Shown here: piece by piece, positions 1-4,220 of the stretch | Numbering within the stretch: the first letter of the stretch is position 1 | Layout: the number at the start of each line of letters is the position of its first letter | Origin: BJHL01 sp035299305 | GTDB taxonomy: Bacteria > Planctomycetota > Phycisphaerae > Phycisphaerales > UBA1924 | Direction of reading: 5' to 3' | DNA length: 6,340 bases | NCBI GenBank assembly: GCA_035299305.1 | Contig: DATGWV010000245.1 | Coordinates: 1-6,340, forward strand | Position numbers and translations under genes: made by a program | The notes under the pieces: model-generated | The model's database searches: none | The model's input: the letters and a program-made list of their open reading frames with translations, nothing else | Told to the model about the DNA's origin: nothing

Positions 1-539
1 AGCCCCGCCTGCTGCACGCGGCCTTGGCCGCCGCAGGTTTGGCACTTGATGGGCTTGCTGCCCGGCTTGGCGCCAGTGCCGGTGCACTTTTTGCAAACTT
101 CCAGCCGCGTGAATTCGACGTCGCGCTCGCAGCCTTTGGCGACATCATCGAGCGTGATTTCAACTTCTGTCTCGAGGTCGTACCCGCGCACGGGCCCGCG
201 ACGTCCGCCGCCCCGCTGGCCACCCATGCCTTCGAAGATGTCGTTGAACATCGAGAAGATGTCGGTGGGATCCATGCGCGAGAAGTCGTGCGTGGCAGGG
301 CCGCCGCCACGACGCAGGCCGTCGTGGCCGAACTGGTCGTAGACGCGCTTCTTCTCGGCGTCCGCGAGCACTTCGTAGGCTTCGGCAGCTTCCTTGAACT
401 TCGCCTCGGCTTCCTTGTCACCCGGGTTGCGGTCAGGGTGATACTTCATCGCAAGGCGGCGATACGCGCGCTTGATCTCCTCAGCGTCGGCGCCTTTTTC
501 GACTCCAAGAACTTCGTAGTAGTCACGCGTCGTGGGCAT
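1..539 (-). CDS. dnaJ: Chaperone DnaJ (Hsp40), N-terminal part, cut by window edge
   Basis: DnaJ delivers unfolded clients to DnaK (Hsp70) and stimulates its ATPase in the cytoplasm. Translating from the ATG at 539 gives 179 complete codons and then the window ends, so the C-terminus is missing. The J domain covers residues 5-70 (begins RDYYEVLGV) with the HPD signature at 34-36, which is essential for activating DnaK. A Gly/Phe-rich linker follows at about 71-115 (repeated DIF and GGG stretches). The cysteine-rich zinc-binding domain starts at about 137, and two CxxCxGxG repeats are visible (CKKCTGTG at 149-156, CQTCGGQG at 166-173); the other two expected repeats lie beyond the edge. This marks it as a full-length type I DnaJ, not a short J-protein. 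The ribosome binding site is weak (GCGAG at 548-552, 8 nt from the ATG). The upstream inverted-repeat cassette ends only 16 nt before the start codon. Confidence 0.96.
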   Translation of the reverse strand, partial: MPTTRDYYEVLGVEKGADAEEIKRAYRRLAMKYHPDRNPGDKEAEAKFKEAAEAYEVLADAEKKRVYDQFGHDGLRRGGGPATHDFSRMDPTDIFSMFNDIFEGMGGQRGGGRRGPVRGYDLETEVEITLDDVAKGCERDVEFTRLEVCKKCTGTGAKPGSKPIKCQTCGGQGRVQQAG

Positions 540-555
540 GTGTGAAACTCGCTTA

Positions 556-584
556 CCACAGAGACACAGAGGCACAGAGAGAAG
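556..584. repeat. Left arm of inverted repeat flanking the GxxExxY gene
   Basis: A 29-nt arm containing three CACAGAG heptamers at 557-563, 565-571 and 573-579, an exact 8-nt period. Its reverse complement matches 996-1023 at 27 of 28 aligned positions plus a single one-base gap. The arm abuts the stop codon of the GxxExxY gene (585-587) with no spacer and lies 16 nt from the dnaJ start. Together the two arms look like the terminal inverted repeats of a small mobile unit. Confidence 0.9.
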
Positions 585-977
585 TCAGAGGACTCGGCGA
601 TAGATGCCCTTTGTCATGACGGGAACGTGAAAGTTCAGCAACAAACCGACTCGCTTGTTGAGCAGTCGCATGTAGCTGAGTAATTGTGCCTCGTGTACCG
701 GTAGCACAACCTCGACCGCTTTGAGTTCGAGTACAACAAGATCGTCCACCACCATATCCGCGCGATACGCGGCATCGATCGTCACTTCTCGATACACGAT
801 GGGCACATTGACCTGACGAAGCACGTTGAGTCCGCGATGCACAAGTTCGATCGCCAAGCACTGCTCATAGACCGCTTCGAGCAACCCAGGACCAAGTGAC
901 TTATGAACCTCGATGGCGGCCCCGATGATTCGCTGCGTTAGCGGATCGCGTTCATGTTCCGGATTGACCAGTCCCAT
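585..977 (-). CDS. GxxExxY protein, small PD-(D/E)XK nuclease-like protein
   Basis: A 130-residue protein that matches the GxxExxY family (as I recall, TIGR04256 / PF13366, PDDEXK_3), whose cellular role is not established. The naming motif is GLLEAVY at 31-37. A plausible PD-(D/E)XK core follows: D74, then ELK with E84 and K86, and a QxxxY motif at Q98-Y102 like that of RecB-type nucleases, with E34 a possible first acidic residue. No catalytic residue appears to be missing, so nuclease activity is possible but unproven. The C-terminus (LLLNFHVPVMTKGIYRRVL) is of the family's usual form. I chose the ATG at 977 because homology begins just after it. A TTG at 986 is an alternative, with AAAGG at 995-999 as ribosome binding site, part of which comes from the repeat arm. 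The gene is unrelated in function to its chaperone neighbours and is enclosed by inverted repeats, which suggests transfer. Confidence 0.88.
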   Translation of the reverse strand: MGLVNPEHERDPLTQRIIGAAIEVHKSLGPGLLEAVYEQCLAIELVHRGLNVLRQVNVPIVYREVTIDAAYRADMVVDDLVVLELKAVEVVLPVHEAQLLSYMRLLNKRVGLLLNFHVPVMTKGIYRRVL

Positions 978-995
978 TCCAGCCAATCTCGACGC

Positions 996-1023
996 CTTTC
1001 TCTGTGCTTCTGTGTCTCTGTGG
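996..1023. repeat. Right arm of inverted repeat flanking the GxxExxY gene
   Basis: A 28-nt arm with CTCTGTG at 1000-1006, a one-base variant TTCTGTG at 1008-1014 and CTCTGTG at 1016-1022, again at an 8-nt period. It is the reverse complement of 556-584 apart from one substitution and one missing base. It lies between the hairpin after groEL2 and the GxxExxY start, so it would form the 5' leader of that gene and could pair with the mRNA 3' end. Confidence 0.9.
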
Positions 1024-1025
1024 TG

Positions 1026-1062
1026 AAGAAATGACACACGCGACCGTTTCCGCCCGCGTGTG
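1026..1062 (-). terminator. Likely terminator hairpin after groEL2
   Basis: A perfect 8-bp GC-rich inverted repeat, CACACGCG at 1035-1042 against CGCGTGTG at 1055-1062 with a 12-nt loop, starts 6 nt after the groEL2 stop codon. On the minus strand it is followed by a T-rich run (TCATTTCTTC). The tract is interrupted by C and A, so termination may be partial and could let some transcription continue into dnaJ. The position favours a terminator over an operator. Confidence 0.5.
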
Positions 1063-1068
1063 CAAGTG

Positions 1069-2685
1069 TCAGATAGTCGCGCCGGCTTCTGCCTTCTTCT
1101 CATCCTTCAGGTCGGTGATGAGCACATCGGTGGTCAGCATCAGGCCGGCAACGCTCGCCGCGTTGATGAGCGCGGTCTTCGCCACCAGGGCGGCGTCGAT
1201 GATGCCGGTCTTGACCAGGTCTTCGTACTCGCCGCTGCCGGCGTTGAAGCCCTGGTTGCCCTTGCTGTCCTTGACCTTCTCGACAACGACATCGCCGTCA
1301 AAGCCGGCGTTCTCCGCGATCTGCTTGCAGGGGTACTCAACCGCCTTCAGCACGATCTCGAAGCCCAGCTTCTCGTCGTCGTTCTTGCTCTTCTTCTGAG
1401 CAGCCTTGATGGCTTCCTGCGTTCGGAGCAGTGCGACGCCGCCGCCCGGCACGTAGCCTTCCTTCGCCGCGGCGCGAGTGCTCTTGAGGGCGTCATCGAC
1501 GAGGTCCTTGGTGGCCTTCATCACGCTCTCGGTCGCGCCGCCGACGCTGATCATCGCCACGCCGCTGGTGAGCTTGGCGAGACGTTCCATCAGCTTTTCG
1601 CGGTCGTATTCGCTGGTGCTCTTTTCGTACTGAGCCTTGATCTGCTCAGCGCGAGCCTTGATGTCCTTCTTGTTGCCGGCGCCTTCGATGATGGTCGTGT
1701 CATCCTTGGTGATGACGACCTTCTTGGCGCGGCCAAGTTCGCTGACATCCACGCTCTCGAGCGTGCGGCCCAGATCTTCGCTGATGAAGGTGCCGCCGGT
1801 CAGGATGGCGATGTCGCCCATCATGGCCTTGCGGCGATCGCCAAAGCCCGGAGCCTTGACAGCACAGATCTTCAGCATGCCGCGCAGGCGGTTGACCACC
1901 AGCGTCGCAAGAGCTTCGTTCTCCACTTCTTCCGCCACGATCAGCAGCGGCTTGCTGCTCATCGCGACCTTGTTGAGGAGGGGCAGCAGATCAACGAGGT
2001 TGCTGATCTTCTTTTCGTACAGCAGGATGTATGCGTCTTCCAGCACGCACTCGCCGGTCTTGGGGTCTGTCATGAAGTAGGGCGACAGGTAGCCCTTGTC
2101 GAACTGCATGCCTTCCACGTAGTCCAGCGTGGTCGTCGCGCCTTTGCCGTCTTCGATCTCGACGACGCCGTTGGCGCCGACCTTGTCGATGGCTTGCGCA
2201 ATGAGCTCGCCCACGTTCGCGTCGTGGTTCGCGCTCACCGTCGCGACCTTCTTGTAGTCTTCCTTGCCCTTGCACTTGATGGCCATGCCATCAATCGCTT
2301 CGGCGGCGGCTTCCGCGGCCTTGTTGATGCCGCGCTGCAGCATCACCGGGTTCGCACCCGCCGTGACGTGGCGGAGACCTTCGGTGAAGATCGCCTGAGC
2401 AAGAACGGTGGCAGCGGTCGTGCCGTCACCAGCCTTGTCGGCGGTCTTCTTCGCGACTTCATTCACCATCTTCGCGCCCATCGCCTGGAAAGGCTCGGGC
2501 AGCGAAACTTCCTTGCTGACCGACACGCCGTCCTTGGTGACGTGCGGGCCGCCGTAGGACTTTTCGATGACAACGTGGCGACCCGAGGGGCCCATCGTGC
2601 ATTTGACGGCATCAGCCAGACGGTCAACACCCTTCTTCATTTCGATGAGGGCATTGTCTGAAAACATGATCTGCTTACTAGCCAT
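1069..2685 (-). CDS. groEL: Chaperonin GroEL2, paired with groES, without GGM tail
   Basis: A 538-residue Hsp60 that forms the double-ring chamber folding proteins with ATP and GroES. It aligns almost without gaps to E. coli GroEL numbering. Equatorial ATP-site elements are present: GPSGR at 32-36, KDG at 51-53 including D52, DGTT at 87-90, D398, GGG at 414-416 and D497 (E. coli D495). The apical client/GroES-binding residues are canonical: Y199, Y203, F204, L234, L237, L259, V263, V264. Two small departures are S34 for the usual Lys and H37 for Asn in the P-loop-like segment. The C-terminus ends KKAEAGATI and has no Gly-Gly-Met tail. The ATG at 2685 has a good ribosome binding site (AAAGGA, 2693-2698, 7-nt spacer). 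It follows groES by 140 nt, most of which is a palindromic repeat, and is likely co-transcribed with groES. Confidence 0.97.
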   Translation of the reverse strand: MASKQIMFSDNALIEMKKGVDRLADAVKCTMGPSGRHVVIEKSYGGPHVTKDGVSVSKEVSLPEPFQAMGAKMVNEVAKKTADKAGDGTTAATVLAQAIFTEGLRHVTAGANPVMLQRGINKAAEAAAEAIDGMAIKCKGKEDYKKVATVSANHDANVGELIAQAIDKVGANGVVEIEDGKGATTTLDYVEGMQFDKGYLSPYFMTDPKTGECVLEDAYILLYEKKISNLVDLLPLLNKVAMSSKPLLIVAEEVENEALATLVVNRLRGMLKICAVKAPGFGDRRKAMMGDIAILTGGTFISEDLGRTLESVDVSELGRAKKVVITKDDTTIIEGAGNKKDIKARAEQIKAQYEKSTSEYDREKLMERLAKLTSGVAMISVGGATESVMKATKDLVDDALKSTRAAAKEGYVPGGGVALLRTQEAIKAAQKKSKNDDEKLGFEIVLKAVEYPCKQIAENAGFDGDVVVEKVKDSKGNQGFNAGSGEYEDLVKTGIIDAALVAKTALINAASVAGLMLTTDVLITDLKDEKKAEAGATI

Positions 2686-2692
2686 GTGTTGT

Positions 2693-2698
2693 TCCTTT
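2693..2698 (-). promoter_or_regulatory. Ribosome binding site of groEL2
   Basis: AAAGGA on the minus strand, 7 nt before the ATG at 2685. It lies outside the palindromic element, so groEL2 translation initiation probably does not depend on that element. Confidence 0.75.
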
Positions 2699-2712
2699 GT
2701 GTGTTCGTCAGC

Positions 2713-2820
2713 GGTCGCGGAGGTGCGGAGGAGTGCGAAGCGAGCGAAGGAGCGCTCTCTCTTTCCTCCTCAGTCAATCTCCGCGTCGCTCCGCGCTTCA
2801 ACTCCGCGTGCTCCGCGACC
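2713..2820. repeat. Palindromic CTCCGCG/CGCGGAG element in the groES-groEL2 gap
   Basis: A 108-bp imperfect inverted repeat. The outer 10 bp match perfectly (GGTCGCGGAG at 2713-2722 and CTCCGCGACC at 2811-2820), and the inner arms continue to match with small gaps. The right arm has four CTCCGCG heptamers at 2779, 2789, 2802 and 2811. The left arm has CGCGGAG at 2716 and TGCGGAG at 2724, an 8-nt step. An 8-bp palindrome GAGCGCTC lies at 2750-2757 near the middle. The element is flanked by AGC on both sides (2710-2712, 2821-2823), a possible 3-bp target duplication, although three bases can match by chance. Without it the groES-groEL2 gap would be about 32 nt. In the transcript it would fold into a long GC-rich hairpin able to affect the GroES:GroEL ratio or mRNA processing. 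No protein is encoded. Confidence 0.8.
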
Positions 2821-2825
2821 AGCGA

Positions 2826-3116
2826 TCAACCTTCAACGACGCCCAGCAACTCACTCTCGCGCATGATGAGCAGCTTCGCGCCCTTCACTTCCACTTCGGT
2901 GCCGGCGTAACGGCCGTACACCACGTGGTCGCCCACGCGCACGCTCATTTCGGCGCGCTTGCCGTTTTCCATGCGCTTGCCCGGGCCCGACGCGACGACT
3001 TCGCCGCGCATGGGCTTTTCCTTCGCGGTTTCCGGCAGGAACAGACCCGACGCGGTCTTGGTTTCACCTTCGATGGGCTTGACGAGCACACGATCTTCAA
3101 GAGGCTTGACGGCCAT
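2826..3116 (-). CDS. groES: Co-chaperonin GroES (Hsp10)
   Basis: A 96-residue protein that forms the heptameric lid of the GroEL chamber; the length is normal for the family. It opens with MAVKPLEDRVLVKP. The mobile loop spans about residues 17-34 with the hydrophobic tripeptide L25-F26-L27 (Ile-Val-Leu in E. coli) that docks into the GroEL apical domain. The loop is followed by RGEVVASGPG (37-46), a VGDHVVYG stretch (61-68) and a C-terminal strand ending LLGVVEG. An in-frame TTG lies two codons upstream at 3122, but the ATG at 3116 is preferred because AAGGAG at 3124-3129 sits 7 nt before it. It lies 84 nt after dedA and precedes groEL2, the usual groES-groEL order. No CIRCE operator is present upstream, so HrcA control is not supported here. 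Confidence 0.97.
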   Translation of the reverse strand: MAVKPLEDRVLVKPIEGETKTASGLFLPETAKEKPMRGEVVASGPGKRMENGKRAEMSVRVGDHVVYGRYAGTEVEVKGAKLLIMRESELLGVVEG

Positions 3117-3123
3117 TGGCAAA

Positions 3124-3129
3124 CTCCTT
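3124..3129 (-). promoter_or_regulatory. Strong ribosome binding site of groES
   Basis: AAGGAG on the minus strand, 7 nt before the ATG at 3116. It is the strongest Shine-Dalgarno sequence I found in the window, and it decides the start codon in favour of the ATG over the TTG at 3122. Confidence 0.8.
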
Positions 3130-3158
3130 CTCTGAACTTGCGAACTTCGATTGTGTTG

Positions 3159-3180
3159 GCGGGCCCAACGTGCGGCCCGC
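3159..3180 (-). terminator. GC-rich hairpin between dedA and groES
   Basis: A perfect 7-bp inverted repeat, GCGGGCC at 3159-3165 and GGCCCGC at 3174-3180 with an 8-nt loop, begins 20 nt after the dedA stop codon. No T-tract follows on the minus strand, so it is not a classical intrinsic terminator. It may be an mRNA-stabilising or attenuating hairpin, or a protein-binding site before groES. The fold is clear; the function is not. Confidence 0.35.
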
Positions 3181-3200
3181 GATCTGGTGAACGAATCGAC

Positions 3201-3899
3201 TCACGAAACACCCGTCGCCACCGCTGCCTTCGCAGCCCGGCGACGAGCGAGAACAAACTCCAGCACCATGGGCAGCACACTCACAACGATGATGCCCACG
3301 ACCACGAGCTCAAAGTTCTTCTTGACGACTTCCATGTTGCCGAAGAAGAACCCCGCGCCCATGCACACGCCGACCCACAACACCGCTCCGAAGATGTTGA
3401 AGACGACGAACCGGCGATAGTCCATCGCGCCCGCGCCGGCCACAAAGGGCACGAACGTCCGCACGATGGGAACAAACCGGCCCAGCACCACCGCCTTGCC
3501 GCCATACTTGGCGAAAAACTCGTTGGTGCGTTCCAGGTGCTTCTTGTTGAGCATGCGTTCAAAGAGCGTGGGTTTCACGCCCGGAGCGCACGCATCACCT
3601 TTGCAGAACACACGCGGGCCAATGTACTTGCCCGCGTGATAGTTCACGAAGTCACCCAGCACGCCGGCGACGATGAGCAGCGCGAACGCGGTCCAGAAAT
3701 CCAGACCGATGTTACGCGCCGCCAGTGCACCGACCGTGAACAGCAGCGAATCACCCGGCAGAAACGGCAGCACGACAAGTCCCGTCTCCGCGAAGATGAT
3801 CGCGAAGAGCACCGCGTACACCCCTGCGCCGTGCTCAGTCGTGAGCGTGGCCAGATGCGTGTCGAGGTTGCGGAAGATGTCGAGCAGTTGATGGAGCAT
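3201..3899 (-). CDS. dedA: DedA-family inner-membrane protein (VTT/SNARE-associated domain)
   Basis: A 232-residue polytopic membrane protein, close in length and sequence to E. coli DedA (about 220 residues). Members of this family (PF09335) are implicated in recycling undecaprenyl phosphate or phospholipids across the inner membrane, often with proton coupling. The diagnostic block FAETGLVVLPFLPGDSLLF (36-54) carries acidic residues E38 and D50, the counterparts of residues needed for YqjA function. A second conserved block, RFVPIVRTFVPFVAG (141-155), carries R141 and R147. Hydrophobic segments lie near 27-48, 51-62, 69-86, 137-158, 165-187 and 197-216. The extra loop at 99-110 contains two cysteines (C99, C104). 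I chose the ATG at 3899 because family similarity begins there; a GTG at 3953 would add 18 non-conserved residues. The ribosome binding site is poor. It lies inside a chaperonin cluster, which may tie it to envelope stress, but the sequence does not prove this. Confidence 0.93.
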   Translation of the reverse strand: MLHQLLDIFRNLDTHLATLTTEHGAGVYAVLFAIIFAETGLVVLPFLPGDSLLFTVGALAARNIGLDFWTAFALLIVAGVLGDFVNYHAGKYIGPRVFCKGDACAPGVKPTLFERMLNKKHLERTNEFFAKYGGKAVVLGRFVPIVRTFVPFVAGAGAMDYRRFVVFNIFGAVLWVGVCMGAGFFFGNMEVVKKNFELVVVGIIVVSVLPMVLEFVLARRRAAKAAVATGVS

Positions 3900-3916
3900 C
3901 ACGCGTTCGCTGCTGC

Positions 3917-3959
3917 AAAAAAAACTCTCTCTACTACGCGATGAAACGGTCACATCGCG
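3917..3959 (-). terminator. Hairpin plus T8 tract after the small gene
   Basis: A 7-bp inverted repeat, CGCGATG at 3937-3943 and CATCGCG at 3953-3959 with a 9-nt loop, starts 4 nt after the stop codon of the 75-residue gene. On the minus strand a run of eight T follows at 3924-3917, but 12 nt beyond the stem, too far for a textbook intrinsic terminator. It may be a weak terminator or an attenuator ahead of dedA. Confidence 0.35.
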
Positions 3960-3963
3960 AGCA

Positions 3964-4191
3964 TTACACCTTTGGCCGCGAACTTGCCGCGCCCGCGCCG
4001 CCCAAAGGCTTCACAGCCTTGATTGACGGAGCGTTTGCCGGTCCGCTGTCGCCCGGCTTGCCATGCGGGTGTTGCTCGCTGGGCATGCCGGTTTCGTTGC
4101 CGCCTTCGACTGCGAAGATGTCCTTCTTTGGCGCCATCGGCGATGTGCCGCTTGCACCAAGTTTGCTGCGAAGGTCTGAAGCTTTGGCCAT
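3964..4191 (-). CDS. Hypothetical 75-residue protein between groEL1 and dedA
   Basis: I do not recognise this protein. It starts MAKASDLRSKLGASG and ends AGAASSRPKV, with KKDIFAVEGG near residues 22-31. It is rich in Gly, Pro, Ala and Ser, lacks cysteine, a signal peptide and membrane segments, and looks mostly disordered. The ATG at 4191 is 29 nt after the groEL1 stop with a modest ribosome binding site (AGTGAG, about 7 nt upstream). A GTG at 4203 would add four residues. Evidence that it is real: same strand and short gap behind groEL1, an open frame filling an otherwise empty gap, and third positions that are fairly GC-rich. Against: low complexity and no recognised family. It could be a lineage-specific small protein made with GroEL1, or a chance frame. 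Confidence 0.5.
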   Translation of the reverse strand: MAKASDLRSKLGASGTSPMAPKKDIFAVEGGNETGMPSEQHPHGKPGDSGPANAPSIKAVKPLGGAGAASSRPKV

Positions 4192-4220
4192 TGGAAAACT
4201 CACTTTCTGTGGCGAAGGGC

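Larger units (their letters stand above)
556..1023 (-). mobile_element. Putative compact inverted-repeat cassette carrying a GxxExxY gene
   Basis: A 468-bp unit consists of two matching inverted repeats (556-584 and 996-1023) and one small gene, with only 18 nt between the right arm and the ATG and none between the stop codon and the left arm. It encodes no transposase or recombinase of a known class. It sits between the groEL2 terminator hairpin and dnaJ; without it the groEL2-dnaJ gap would be about 61 nt, a normal spacing. I see no exact target-site duplication: the bases outside the arms are TTA on the left and TGA on the right. The mobile nature is inferred from architecture. The repeats themselves are seen directly. 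Confidence 0.55.

Noticed and set aside
978..1103. Upstream extension of the GxxExxY frame (42 extra residues from 1103)
   Set aside because: It would overlap the groEL2 3' end and translate the hairpin and repeat arm (giving HHRDTEAQRK). Homology starts after the ATG at 977.
2731..2739. GAGTGCGAA resembles one half of a CIRCE (HrcA) operator
   Set aside because: The second half-site at the required 9-nt spacing is absent, and the match lies inside the palindromic repeat. No complete CIRCE element is found upstream of groES or either groEL.
2697..3944. 415-codon plus-strand frame across groES and dedA
   Set aside because: It is antisense to two well-supported genes and crosses the palindromic repeat. 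The His/Arg-rich translation has no recognisable domain.
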